DNA of 57,961 nt from Bacteroidaceae bacterium (GCA_017536695.1 JAFXGX010000046.1:1-57961), one strand, 5' to 3'. Positions 32,768 to 41,562 are shown, counted from the stretch's first letter. A program made the numbers and translations. Notes: a model not told the origin generated them from the letters alone.

Positions 32768-32955
32768 AAGCGACGACACTTATATCACTACAATTGACAG
32801 CTCTTATAATAATGGCAGGAACGGCTGCCATGACATTCAGAAGCATCATAGCAACGATTCTTTTCCTTGCATCGTTCCTTGTATTCATACGATGCAGCAT
32901 ATACATCGAAAAGAACAAGAAGAGATTGTTGAGAGAGTATAACAGAGAGCAATAA
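32764..32955 (+). CDS. Small two-helix membrane protein (holin-like)
   Basis: A 63-aa protein starting at the ATG at 32764 (MKATTLISLQLTALIIM), overlapping the previous stop (ATGA). It has two membrane helices (about residues 5-24 and 28-46) and a basic tail (KKRLLREYNREQ), the outline of a class II holin or antiholin. There is no specific family match, so this role is tentative. Confidence 0.55.
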   Translation: MKATTLISLQLTALIIMAGTAAMTFRSIIATILFLASFLVFIRCSIYIEKNKKRLLREYNREQ

Positions 32956-32990
32956 AACAGGCGTCGGAATATTCCGACGCCTGTTTTATT
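32951..32990. terminator. Bidirectional terminator between convergent operons
   Basis: A perfect 40-nt palindrome (arms of 20 nt; half-site AATAAAACAGGCGTCGGAAT) with terminal A/T runs on both sides lies between the 32764 gene and the tail gene at 33002. Confidence 0.92.
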
Positions 32991-33001
32991 GCATTACATC
33001 A

Positions 33002-35854
33002 TCAAATCCTATTATTCCACGCTTGTTCAGCCTCAATCTCAAGCCCTGTAATCCAACTGTCGGCCGACATCTCGCCACACACGACAAACAGATAGTAGCG
33101 GTACGATTGAGTAGGGAAATATGGAAATTTAAGGTCCTTTATCTCCTTTTCAACCTCCCTACCCGCCAGCAGGCAGAAGTTCACGCCGTCATTGCTCCCA
33201 AACATGTAGCACGCAAGTGAAGGCATATAAGCGGTCTTTTCCTCTACGGGTTTTGAATAGGCATGCAACATGAGTTGCATGACACGTTTTGGAATTTTTG
33301 TACCAAACAATTGGGGGCGCGTAACGAAAAAGGTCCTGTTTTCTCCTGCATAATCATTACTCCAACGTACAACATGCGTCTGTTCCCCATCCACGAAGAA
33401 CATTCGTGATAATGGACAGCCTGGTACGAAACCTTTTATCGCAGCTGTCACATGGGTCCATGTACCGTAGCGTAACGAATAAAGATAACAATAACAGAAC
33501 TCCTCATTTGCAAATACCATCTCATCGTGTGCCGGAAGATACGCCACACAAGCACTTTCCATAAAACGGGAGAAATCCTCATTCCCGACAACATCGGGAA
33601 GATGCATCATCGTCCCTATCCTCTGGATTACGCTGTCGCCAGCGATGCATGCGAAAAGTCCCGATTCTCCCTCCATGGAGTCGGATATTCTTTTCATCTT
33701 TCCGCCATTCAGGAGCATTACACCCTGCCGGCCAACAAAAACGACTCCACCGTCAACACCGCACACCGAATTACTGTTCACGCACACCTGACGCGACAAA
33801 GGATAGGATGCCACATATGCGGTAGCACCTGATGAATCGACGGACATAGCCCAGATACCGTCACTGCAGAAAACATATAGGGGATGCTGTCCGAACTGCC
33901 CCTGCGAGAGAGCTACTGCATTGCTCGCAAGCGCCACGATGTTCCCCTGCGAAGGCGTATAGGTACATTTGGCCGGAAATGAGAAAAGATTGTCGACAGC
34001 CGAGACCTTGAGTACATTTCCACGCTCTTCATAAGGTTCTTTTTCGTTCACTTCCAATGTCCCGGTAACCAATGTCCAGGATTCATCCAACGGTATATTG
34101 CAGATATCCCTGAAACACGTATCATCATCGCATGCCGTTATCGTAAACACAATCGTATCGCCATCGGCAAGAGAAGTCCAATTCTTCACAAGCCTTATAT
34201 GAGAGAACTCTTCACTGGGGAAAGGCTCTCCTTTATACATCCACGTCGCCTCGCTCTTGGAGTATACCAGTTCATGGGCCCCTGCCTGACAGGAAAACAT
34301 CTCCACAACATCCTTCTCGCGCAACGCTGACATGCTTGCCGAACCCGAGAGATTGGCCGAACAGGAGTATTTGTAACCGAGAGACCACTTGTTTAGGTAC
34401 TGCGCCTGATTGAGATAACGATGCGGAACCAAAGGGAACACCTTACAGAACCAACTTCTGTCATTTTCAAGATAGACACACATCTCATACGCCCTTACAT
34501 CGGGATAAGAGAGCAATGGAGGCAGTTCGTAACGTCCGTTCCCGAACATCAGTTCCACATCACTATATTTGCGCACCACAAAAGATGTTCCCTTCAACGT
34601 GCGGATTCCGGTCTTCACGTATATCTCCCTCATGGTGACCTTTTTACCATGAGGCCCTTTGAGGAAGAGCGGGTCATATCCCTTGCAGAAATACTCCTTC
34701 AAAGCCCCGACATGCAGTCTGTTGTTGAACATATAACTGCAGGCTGGCACTAACGAAGTATAGGAACAATCATCATTCTCAAGCGACTGCTGCAGTACAA
34801 GATTTGTCTGTGAGACGTTATCAAGAGCCTCTATCAGATTCCCTTCAATATCATACTCAGCAATCCTGTAATAGTGTGCGGCATCAGCAATGTCAGCACA
34901 CAGTTCCTCGAGTTCCTTATCCACGTACACCTCATACTCTTTGTATTCACTGCCCGAGGATGAGGTCCTGCTGCGCCACCGTTGTGTCTTTACTTTCTTG
35001 CCCATTATCGAACCTGTCGTAAAGATATCTATCCCCACCACAATGTTTTTCCAATCGGCAAGTTCGATTCCCGAGAAACTGAATTGCGGTTTAAAACCAA
35101 GCACACTGACATCATATTTAGAAGAAGAATCCGTGTCTGTCTTTGTGGCTATCATATTATAGCAGTCCCTGCTTACTCCGTTTATGCGTCCCTCATCAGA
35201 CACATACACTGAAGGAGAGATTGCAATGTATGACCCGTCAAAAGCACGTAATGCGAACTTGAACAGCGCCCTGTCGATATAATGCCCCGACTCGTTCAGT
35301 ATTGAGATTGCCTCATCGAAATAGCCTTTGGAGTTATAACGCCACGACCCTTCAATATCCTCTGTCGAGCCCTCGGTAAACTCCGCTTCAGTGATTGTTC
35401 TCGACAATTTTGATGTAACAGTTATATCAAGCTCAGGCATAGGAGGACGCTCGCCGAGAATACGGTAGCGGCCGTCACTGTAAAGGAGATATATTATGCC
35501 TTTGTCACTCATGCAACAGGCCACATACCCCATAAACTCCACTTTACGCACGCCACCCAACCCCTCAAATAGAAGTGGGCTGCCGTCATCGCTGGGCATC
35601 CTGCTCCACGCACTGTCATAAATATGCAGGAGAGCATCGGCATCATCGGTCACACACAGATAGTGACGTGTCATCTCATGCCAATAGATTGCGGAGTAGC
35701 GATGCGCAAGTGTAACCTCATCGGACAACCTGGGCAACGGAACCATAACACCATCCTTTGCCCGCACATTGACCGCAGCTATGCACTCCCCATCGCCTGC
35801 AAGAAGATTGTCACTCTTTCTCGTTACGCCTTTAAATGAAAAAATCTTATGCAT
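33002..35854 (-). CDS. Podovirus-type tail nozzle / tubular protein B-like
   Basis: A 950-aa beta-rich protein. The sequence pattern (repeated strands with SDGIWAMSVDSSG, GVVFVGRQGVMLLNGGKM, KIFSFKG at the N-terminus) fits the beta-propeller nozzle proteins of short-tailed phages, such as T7 gp12 or P22 gp10 and the crAss-like 'muzzle'. It is the last gene of the capsid operon (40612 to 33002) and overlaps the spanin gene by 8 nt. No enzymatic motif is seen. An exact match to a named family is not claimed. Confidence 0.65.
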   Translation of the reverse strand: MHKIFSFKGVTRKSDNLLAGDGECIAAVNVRAKDGVMVPLPRLSDEVTLAHRYSAIYWHEMTRHYLCVTDDADALLHIYDSAWSRMPSDDGSPLLFEGLGGVRKVEFMGYVACCMSDKGIIYLLYSDGRYRILGERPPMPELDITVTSKLSRTITEAEFTEGSTEDIEGSWRYNSKGYFDEAISILNESGHYIDRALFKFALRAFDGSYIAISPSVYVSDEGRINGVSRDCYNMIATKTDTDSSSKYDVSVLGFKPQFSFSGIELADWKNIVVGIDIFTTGSIMGKKVKTQRWRSRTSSSGSEYKEYEVYVDKELEELCADIADAAHYYRIAEYDIEGNLIEALDNVSQTNLVLQQSLENDDCSYTSLVPACSYMFNNRLHVGALKEYFCKGYDPLFLKGPHGKKVTMREIYVKTGIRTLKGTSFVVRKYSDVELMFGNGRYELPPLLSYPDVRAYEMCVYLENDRSWFCKVFPLVPHRYLNQAQYLNKWSLGYKYSCSANLSGSASMSALREKDVVEMFSCQAGAHELVYSKSEATWMYKGEPFPSEEFSHIRLVKNWTSLADGDTIVFTITACDDDTCFRDICNIPLDESWTLVTGTLEVNEKEPYEERGNVLKVSAVDNLFSFPAKCTYTPSQGNIVALASNAVALSQGQFGQHPLYVFCSDGIWAMSVDSSGATAYVASYPLSRQVCVNSNSVCGVDGGVVFVGRQGVMLLNGGKMKRISDSMEGESGLFACIAGDSVIQRIGTMMHLPDVVGNEDFSRFMESACVAYLPAHDEMVFANEEFCYCYLYSLRYGTWTHVTAAIKGFVPGCPLSRMFFVDGEQTHVVRWSNDYAGENRTFFVTRPQLFGTKIPKRVMQLMLHAYSKPVEEKTAYMPSLACYMFGSNDGVNFCLLAGREVEKEIKDLKFPYFPTQSYRYYLFVVCGEMSADSWITGLEIEAEQAWNNRI

Positions 35855-36236
35855 TCCAAAATAATTTTAACAACCTTTTCAATAAACCAGGGATAAGAAG
35901 CGGCAGCAACAGTAACAGCCACCACCAATGAAAGCGCCCGCCTTCATTGCTTACATATTCTGTAATTACGCGCTCTTTGTAGAGAGTATCGCACACAAAC
36001 AACGTATCCCTTATAAGATTCTCCTTATAAAGGGTGCGGTACTTTGTCAGGAAGACCGTATCGCTCTTCTCCCGCACATAGATACTGTCATGTATGAAGA
36101 TGCTGTCACGTACAACATGCCAGGCACTGTTTGTCCTGATGTGTGCATCGGACATATTACACTCCTCTTTTGTAGTACGGCACGCGCACAGGAGTAGCAG
36201 CACAACACTAAACCATATTTTTCCTATCCCTTTCAT
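35847..36236 (-). CDS. Unimolecular spanin (u-spanin)-like lipoprotein
   Basis: A 129-aa protein with an N-terminal lipoprotein signal (WFSVVLLLLCAC; Cys17 or Cys19 as the lipidated residue), a periplasmic stretch of alternating strands, and a C-terminal membrane helix (WWWLLLLLPLLIPGLL, about 104-119). A lipid anchor in the outer membrane and a helix in the inner membrane within one chain is the u-spanin arrangement, used to fuse membranes in the last step of lysis. It follows the holin-like gene, overlapping by 29 nt. Confidence 0.65.
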   Translation of the reverse strand: MKGIGKIWFSVVLLLLCACRTTKEECNMSDAHIRTNSAWHVVRDSIFIHDSIYVREKSDTVFLTKYRTLYKENLIRDTLFVCDTLYKERVITEYVSNEGGRFHWWWLLLLLPLLIPGLLKRLLKLFWNA

Positions 36237-36690
36237 GTTCGAAATAACCTTTTAGAGATTCGCTCTTCTCAAGTACCCTGAGACTCAGTAGATAGTAGAG
36301 GAAATTGAGGACAGCAAACAGCGTGCTGCGTTCGTTGGTAAGCATGCGCGCATTGCGCAGGATATTTGTCCCGTAAAAATATATCGCCACGTATATCATG
36401 AACGACACACAATGCATCGCAGCCTCTTCCTCTCCTTTGAAGTGTCCGAGAAGATATATCGAGGAGACCATCACGAAATATATTGCAGCATCCCTGAAGA
36501 AGCGGAATGCCTTCTTGAAGCTCCACTCGCGGCGATTACACACATCGGCGAGCATGCCCATGATGAAATTGACCGTAAAAAGCAGTACAAGGCCGTATAT
36601 GTCATCCCTTATAGGGAAGAGCAGTCCCGCCACGTTGGCAAGCAACGTGGCAACCGTTAATCTGATGCTATCCATGGCATTACATTTCAA
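36208..36690 (-). CDS. Holin-like membrane protein
   Basis: A 160-aa protein with about four membrane helices. The core NFIMGMLADVCNRREWSFKKAFRF resembles the D-x-x-x-G-hydrophobic pattern of holin family 4 (Bacteroides prophage type). The start at 36690 overlaps the previous gene by 11 nt; ATG 36675 is possible. With the following spanin-like gene it makes a lysis pair; no endolysin gene is seen nearby. Confidence 0.6.
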   Translation of the reverse strand: MKCNAMDSIRLTVATLLANVAGLLFPIRDDIYGLVLLFTVNFIMGMLADVCNRREWSFKKAFRFFRDAAIYFVMVSSIYLLGHFKGEEEAAMHCVSFMIYVAIYFYGTNILRNARMLTNERSTLFAVLNFLYYLLSLRVLEKSESLKGYFEHERDRKNMV

Positions 36691-36961
36691 GACATTTCAG
36701 GAGCGTGAATTCACTGCGCGAGGCAAGCCTTATATGCTGCCCGCGTATTGCTCCTTCAATGGTTACCTCACACTTGAGTTCATCAAGGCCGAAATCATCG
36801 TACTTGATATACTCCTCCACTCCGTCAAGGCTCACAAGCACATCTACAGGGTAAGGCCCGCGTTTGTGGACACGGAGTCTCATGTCGCCACCGCCACACA
36901 CAACAGGAGCACTCTCCCATAAGTCGCCATTCTTTGCAAAATCAATAATCTTCACACCCAT
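36680..36961 (-). CDS. Small phage-type structural protein
   Basis: A 93-aa beta-rich protein (MGVKIIDFAKNGDLWES...). The ATG at 36961 is preceded by a clear AAAGGAGATGA ribosome-binding site, unusual in this phylum, which fixes the start. The gene lies between the head-completion protein and the holin and has no recognised family; a minor tail or head protein is likely. Confidence 0.65.
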   Translation of the reverse strand: MGVKIIDFAKNGDLWESAPVVCGGGDMRLRVHKRGPYPVDVLVSLDGVEEYIKYDDFGLDELKCEVTIEGAIRGQHIRLASRSEFTLLKCLEM

Positions 36962-36965
36962 AATG

Positions 36966-37625
36966 TCATCTCCTTTCAACATTTTTTCCATTACACAACA
37001 ACGTGGCAAGCGAGAGCAAGGAGTTCGCCTGCTCACGACGTTCAAAGACATTGTACAACAGCGCGGCGCAGTAATATGCCACGGCGTCTGCGAGAAGAGG
37101 GTTGCATCCCTCAAGGCCATGAGCCGTGTCGAACGCGGCCTCATACACAAAATGGTCGAGCTGCGGAGCCTTGCCGCCGGGAAGCGGAGAGAGGAGCACC
37201 ACCCTTGAGCCATCATCGGCTACACTCTCCACACACAGCGGGCGGCATACCCCGGCACGCACATAACCACTGTTCTGCGCTATTGACTCGCAACACCCCT
37301 CGACAAGCAGCTGACGGCATGGACGTTTCCACCCCTTCAGCTGCAGCGATACAAGAGCGGCAAAGTCATCAGGCAATACAATCATCGCCTTTCCGTCATC
37401 ACGCACCACTATTTCAGCAGTACCCACATCAAGAGCACGAGGATTGACGTTACCGTAATCTGGTGCCTTGTTCTTCTGCACCAGAGCGACCGCTTGTGGC
37501 AGCAGCCTCAATATATGTCCGTTTATTGAGCGAGTCTCTTCGTAAAGCAACGAGAGACGGGCATCCTCCTCGGCCTCATTCAGCAGACGCCTTACCCGCT
37601 TGACAAGTTCATCGGTCGAAATCAT
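36966..37625 (-). CDS. Head completion / head-tail connector protein (P22 gp4-like)
   Basis: A 219-aa mostly helical protein (MISTDELVKRVRRLLNEAEED..., ending in a helix with LLADAVAYYCAALLYNVFERREQANSLL). This profile is typical of adaptor proteins that bind the portal after packaging. It overlaps the 142-aa gene by 4 nt and is followed by the 93-aa gene. Confidence 0.6.
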   Translation of the reverse strand: MISTDELVKRVRRLLNEAEEDARLSLLYEETRSINGHILRLLPQAVALVQKNKAPDYGNVNPRALDVGTAEIVVRDDGKAMIVLPDDFAALVSLQLKGWKRPCRQLLVEGCCESIAQNSGYVRAGVCRPLCVESVADDGSRVVLLSPLPGGKAPQLDHFVYEAAFDTAHGLEGCNPLLADAVAYYCAALLYNVFERREQANSLLSLATLLCNGKNVERR

Positions 37626-38050
37626 AGCCAGTTAGGGAAAGAGACGCCCTTGCTCTGAGCCATGCTCTTTACAGCATTCTTGTTCTGCAGTTCAGAGAGG
37701 GCGCAGTTATAAGGTGCAGCCATAAGATAGGCGCGCGCCTGTTGCATATTGGTAACCTCACTCACGACAGATAGGGCATCATTGCCGCCACCGTTTTTAT
37801 CTTTGGCTTCAGGCTCACTGTCGCCTATTATATCTACCCTACCGCGCTTTATCTCACCGCTGCGGAAAGCCTCGCTGTTCTCGATAGCACGCTGGAAAAG
37901 AGGGTTGTCGGTCGTATACTGCGCAGGATATACCCCTGTGGAGTTTATCGCACCGCCTGTGAATTCTATTCTCATGAGCGCCTTCCCTATCCTGAAGTAA
38001 CTGTTACGCTCTATCTGTCCATGAATCTCGTAAGTAATTCTTTTTTTCAT
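37622..38050 (-). CDS. Phage-type virion protein downstream of the capsid gene
   Basis: A 142-aa protein with an N-terminal beta domain (YFRIGKALMRIEFTGG), an Asp/Gly-rich linker, and a C-terminal helical tail (NMQQARAYLMAAPYNC, NKNAVKSMAQSKGVSFPNWL) resembling a small HeH/LEM-like module. This pairing is familiar from Bacteroides prophage head genes. It may be a decoration or head-fibre protein. Confidence 0.6.
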   Translation of the reverse strand: MKKRITYEIHGQIERNSYFRIGKALMRIEFTGGAINSTGVYPAQYTTDNPLFQRAIENSEAFRSGEIKRGRVDIIGDSEPEAKDKNGGGNDALSVVSEVTNMQQARAYLMAAPYNCALSELQNKNAVKSMAQSKGVSFPNWL

Positions 38051-38080
38051 ATCGTTTAGTCATTTAGATAAATACTGAAA

Positions 38081-38124
38081 GGCTGCACCTGTCCGTGAGC
38101 ATTGTTCGGACCATAGGTGCAGCC
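38081..38124 (-). terminator. Intercistronic hairpin after the capsid gene
   Basis: GGCTGCACCTGTCCG (38081-38095) pairs with CGGAC and AGGTGCAGCC (38107-38124) with a 3-nt bulge. It lies 45 nt after the capsid stop, followed only by TTTCAGTATTT. A leaky terminator or RNA-stabilising element that raises capsid expression over downstream genes is likely. Confidence 0.65.
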
Positions 38125-38168
38125 CCGTGGCGAGAGGTGCTCACTCCCCCGCACGCCTGTCAGGCAAA

Positions 38169-39788
38169 TCAGATGAGAATCTCGCCTGTATATTCAACCC
38201 ATGTACTGCCGTTGAATGTAACCACGCTGCCCGCAGCAAACCATAGTTTCTGCTCGCCGTTGACAGTATGATTGACATCGGCTGTAAGCACTACCACATC
38301 GTTGATATTCGGTGACGCAGGCAATACAGCAGCACTTGTCACATGCGAAGCACCTGGAATGTCGCTCTCGGCAGCCGAGCCGTTTACCCAGATATGCGAG
38401 TAGCCCTTGAGACAGAGACAGTCGATTGTCATGACAACCTCGCGCTTTGCCTCCTCGCCGTCTACATTCTCGGTCTTTGCGTCCTCGTTCTTCATGTAGT
38501 AACGCACAAGGCCGTTCTCGTCAATGAGACCGCCGCAATGGGCATATCCGAGAGCATCGAGAGTCGGGTCGTGAATGAGGTCAATGTCTCCGAAGACAGT
38601 GTGAATCTTTGTACACTCGATGCCGAAGACCTTATCGCCGGTCATGCTGATGTTCTTGTGCAAGGTAAGGTCAATCTTCTGGATATCATTAAGCAGGTTC
38701 TTACCCAACAGCCAGATAGCCCTCTTGGTGCAATTGAACCCGGTGAACTTCACCATCGAGAGGTTAATCAAATCAGCAAAAGTAATCTTTGACGAGAGGT
38801 CATACTGACGTTTGAACTGCCAACGGATACCCTTTGAGAAGTAATCCCACTGATATCCCATAGCATTATCCATGGCCTGAACCTTGAACTTGCCAGGCTG
38901 ACCGACCCACGCCGTGCGGCAGCTCTCGAGACGGAACTGGCGAAGCACAGCCTCGGCAATCTGCGACTCACTGAACGGTATACGTTTCTTCTGTGCTGCG
39001 AAATAGTCGCTCACGATGCTGTTGCAGAGCTGTTTCTGCAGGTACATACGCTCAGGCACAGGCACAATTGTTGAGGGAGCGATGAACTTCTGTGTCTCAT
39101 ACGCAGCCGAAGAGAGAAGGATAATCTCGGTGCCTGCGGGGATTGTAGGTACCACGCAATAGTCATCGCTCGAGTTTACCTTCGGGCCATTGACCGCCAT
39201 TGCGATAGGAGCCTCGGTAGTACTGTTCTTGCCAACGAAGAAGAGCATGAGGTCAACACCCGGCAGCTCAACCTGCCCCGATGCGTCATAACCGTTTACA
39301 CCCTTACAGATTGCAGTGTAATACTCCTGGAAGATTTTTCTCTCGCCTGTGGTTGAGAAAGGAATCTCGGCACGTGTAGCACTGATGCCGGTGTATGTCT
39401 CATTGGTATATGCCTTAGAGCGCTTGTCATCAATGAGATAATGGTCGACCTCGAAAGAGCTCACACGCACCTGACGGCGTATCTTGCGTTTGATGGTATC
39501 GATGATGCTCTCATCGCTTGCGATGCCTATTATCTGGTCATCGACATCGGCATCAATCAAATCACTGCCGAGCTCACGCGCATTGGAGACGGTAGTAGCC
39601 TCGCCGGCTCCCTGTGTGGCAAGACCACCGATACCCTTGGATGCCTTAGGAGTGCCACCGGGTACCACATTGACAGCAGCAAGCATCATGCCCGCAACCT
39701 GGTCACAGAAGAAATAGAACGCCAGAGCTGCCAGCGAAACAATCACGAACAGAGGGTTCTCCCTCATAAAAGAAATGATTTTTCTCAT
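38169..39788 (-). CDS. Major capsid protein
   Basis: A 539-aa protein. It starts with a hydrophobic stretch (ENPLFVIVSLAALAFYFFC), then GEATTVSNARELGSDLID and IRRQVRVSSFEVDHYLID, a combination I associate with capsid proteins of Bacteroides phages. The size and its place right after a scaffold-like gene and before head-completion genes support the call. HK97 fold is assumed but not shown. The unusual N-terminal hydrophobic segment may be removed during maturation or target the scaffold. Reading frame intact. Confidence 0.75.
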   Translation of the reverse strand: MRKIISFMRENPLFVIVSLAALAFYFFCDQVAGMMLAAVNVVPGGTPKASKGIGGLATQGAGEATTVSNARELGSDLIDADVDDQIIGIASDESIIDTIKRKIRRQVRVSSFEVDHYLIDDKRSKAYTNETYTGISATRAEIPFSTTGERKIFQEYYTAICKGVNGYDASGQVELPGVDLMLFFVGKNSTTEAPIAMAVNGPKVNSSDDYCVVPTIPAGTEIILLSSAAYETQKFIAPSTIVPVPERMYLQKQLCNSIVSDYFAAQKKRIPFSESQIAEAVLRQFRLESCRTAWVGQPGKFKVQAMDNAMGYQWDYFSKGIRWQFKRQYDLSSKITFADLINLSMVKFTGFNCTKRAIWLLGKNLLNDIQKIDLTLHKNISMTGDKVFGIECTKIHTVFGDIDLIHDPTLDALGYAHCGGLIDENGLVRYYMKNEDAKTENVDGEEAKREVVMTIDCLCLKGYSHIWVNGSAAESDIPGASHVTSAAVLPASPNINDVVVLTADVNHTVNGEQKLWFAAGSVVTFNGSTWVEYTGEILI

Positions 39789-39826
39789 AGTAAATAGATT
39801 ATAGATTAATAAAGTTAAAAACGTCC

Positions 39827-40612
39827 TTATGCGTTCAACGCCTTGTCGATGAGGGAGTTGCGCCTGCGTTTGGGTGCAGCTACAGGAGCCACGCTCGACA
39901 GACCCTTTGGCAGACCATCGCCGAACTCCTCCTTCATGCGCATGATGTTGGTGTTGCGTCCCTTGATATCACCGGCGGCAAAGGCATCCTCAACATCCTT
40001 CTCATAGGTAAGCGCATGGTCAAGCGCAGTGCAAACGTCACCTGTGTACTTTCCCGCCATTATCGGGAAGATGATTTTCTCCCACACATTGTCCATGAAT
40101 TCCGACGGCTCATACCCGCGTTCGCGGCAGAAAGCCTCAATTACAGGCTGGCTCTCGCGGAGATTAGCCTCATACTCCTCGCGGTCATTCGACATACGGG
40201 CATTCTCAAGCTGCAGTTCCTCATCGGCACGCAGCATATCCTGGTACTCGGGCGAGTTCTCATCAAGTTCAACCAACGAACGTCCGAAGTAACGCGCCAC
40301 CGCGCTGCTTGCATTTCTCTTTCCGTTAATCATGTCAAGCAGCATCTGGGCAAGACGCGGGTCACTATCGAGGACCTCGGTCAGGAGTTCGTTCTGCTTT
40401 TTAGTCTGGAAGAGATAGTGTAACAGCATATCCTGCGACATGCGGTCATCAATGGAGAAGTCATCTCCGAAGATTTTCTTCAGTCCCATGCTCAGATAAG
40501 CGTAAGGAGTTTCAGCCACATCCTGCTGGCCGGCAACAGGCATCCCTTCATTCACGGGCGCACCTTCATAAGGTGCAGCCTCATTTTTCAAGTTCATTAA
40601 ATTCTGTTCCAT
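39827..40612 (-). CDS. Scaffold-like protein, first gene of the capsid operon
   Basis: A 261-aa acidic, mainly helical protein with a Gln/Met/Pro-rich N-terminus and a basic C-terminal tail (APKRRRNSLIDKALNA), the outline of capsid scaffolds whose basic end binds the capsid protein. It directly precedes the capsid gene. The -7 box of a shared late promoter ends 22 nt before its ATG. Confidence 0.65.
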   Translation of the reverse strand: MEQNLMNLKNEAAPYEGAPVNEGMPVAGQQDVAETPYAYLSMGLKKIFGDDFSIDDRMSQDMLLHYLFQTKKQNELLTEVLDSDPRLAQMLLDMINGKRNASSAVARYFGRSLVELDENSPEYQDMLRADEELQLENARMSNDREEYEANLRESQPVIEAFCRERGYEPSEFMDNVWEKIIFPIMAGKYTGDVCTALDHALTYEKDVEDAFAAGDIKGRNTNIMRMKEEFGDGLPKGLSSVAPVAAPKRRRNSLIDKALNA

Positions 40613-40633
40613 AATAAATCTGTTTTACGCCGG

Positions 40634-40680
40634 CAAAGGAACAACCGAATTTGCCCGACAAGGTTGCTGAAATGACATTT
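40634..40680 (-). promoter_or_regulatory. Shared late promoter, copy 3 (capsid operon)
   Basis: On the minus strand AAATGTCATTTCAGCAACCT (40680-40661) is followed by 19 nt and TTCCTTTG (40641-40634). The 17-nt box and -7 box are identical to those of copy 1 before the portal operon 18 kb away. Confidence 0.85.
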
Positions 40681-40839
40681 AGAGAGAAGAAACAGAGCAA
40701 GCCGCCATAATTGTCATAGTAACGTTTTAAAGGTACGCATGGCATGCACGCGAAGCGATATCCGATTATAAGTGGCATGCATCATCAACAACCTGTAATA
40801 AGTATACAGAGACAGCGACAATAGGTATTGTTGATAATT

Positions 40840-40891
40840 AAATGTTAAAACAGCATACTTTCAGCTTTTTTTGGCTATATTTTTGTAGCCA
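40840..40891 (+). promoter_or_regulatory. Promoter of the 40908 gene with repressor operator O2
   Basis: TGGCTA (40872-40877), TATTTTTG (40878-40885) and TAGCCA (40886-40891) form a perfect 6-bp inverted repeat around a -7 box, as at 32131. Upstream, AAATGTTAAAACAGCATACT (40840-40859) matches the late box at about 15 of 20 positions and is 18 nt from the -7 box. So the site may be repressed by the S24 repressor and perhaps weakly autoactivated. Confidence 0.75.
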
Positions 40892-40907
40892 CAAAAGCAG
40901 GAACATT

Positions 40908-41348
40908 ATGGGAAACACTATCAAGAATTCTGTCCGCGACATACGCAGACATGACGTTGTCAACAGCTTTTTTGGCTCACTGAAAGAGTTAAGGAAGACA
41001 AGACCTTTCGTCTCACAGAGTGAAGTAATCGAGCATGCATCAAAAAGCAGTGCACCGAGATTCTATGTGACCTTCGAGAATGCAAGGCGCTTTGTATCGC
41101 TTCTTATGCGCAAGAAAGAGCTCCCTATCACAAACAAGAACAAGATCGAGATGTACAAGGAGATATACCGCCGCTACCGCAAACAGGTACAGGGGTGCGA
41201 CTCGCGTTACAAATACCTCATCCTTGAAGACATCATTGAGGAGCCGGCACCTTCTTTCTACATCGATGAGGAGACCTTCAGAGGGATTGTCTACAGAGCC
41301 TTGCGCAACAACGGCAACAAGGACGACACGCACAGGGCTATGGCATGA
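40908..41348 (+). CDS. Candidate late-gene regulator (two PxFYv-type repeats)
   Basis: A 146-aa basic protein. It contains two related segments, APRFYVTFENARRFVSLLM and APSFYIDEETFRGIVYRAL, about 60 aa apart, suggesting an internal duplication. I have seen similar proteins near phage terminase genes but know no function. The ATG at 40908 is fixed by the operator-promoter just upstream. Because it is the one gene in block 2 with the repressor-type promoter right before the late promoters, I propose it as the activator of those promoters; small terminase is an alternative. It has its own terminators downstream. Confidence 0.6.
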   Translation: MGNTIKNSVRDIRRHDVVNSFFGSLKELRKTRPFVSQSEVIEHASKSSAPRFYVTFENARRFVSLLMRKKELPITNKNKIEMYKEIYRRYRKQVQGCDSRYKYLILEDIIEEPAPSFYIDEETFRGIVYRALRNNGNKDDTHRAMA

Positions 41349-41374
41349 AAATCCCCGGTTGTGGGACTTCACCA

Positions 41375-41481
41375 GCACCGGCAGAAACCCGCGCCACTGA
41401 ATGGCGCTATAAAAGCAGGCTGCCGGTGCGGGATTATCAACCACGGTATCTGCCACACACTGCAGGTGCCGTGGTTCTCTT
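41375..41481 (+). terminator. Double hairpin terminator after the 40908 gene
   Basis: First hairpin: GCACCGGCAG (41375-41384) with CTGCCGGTGC (41420-41429), enclosing GCGCCA/TGGCGC. Second: a 15-bp stem with two G-U pairs from AACCACGG (41439) to CCGTGGTT (41476), followed by CTCTTTTTATAC. It separates the putative regulator from the terminase operon, which therefore depends on its own promoter. Confidence 0.85.
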
Positions 41482-41502
41482 TTTATACAATCATTAGCCG
41501 GT

Positions 41503-41549
41503 AAATGTCAATTCAGCAACCTCATGGCATAATCATGCATCTATCTTTG
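41503..41549 (+). promoter_or_regulatory. Shared late promoter, copy 4 (terminase operon)
   Basis: AAATGTCAATTCAGCAACCT (41503-41522), 19 nt, then TATCTTTG (41542-41549), 13 nt before the ATG at 41563. Same box, spacing and -7 type as the other three copies. Confidence 0.85.
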
Positions 41550-41562
41550 CTGAAAAAAGAGA

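Noticed and set aside
36680-37216. Longer 178-aa form of the 93-aa gene
   Set aside because: The extension overlaps the head-completion gene in another frame, while ATG 36961 has a strong AAAGGAG site just upstream.
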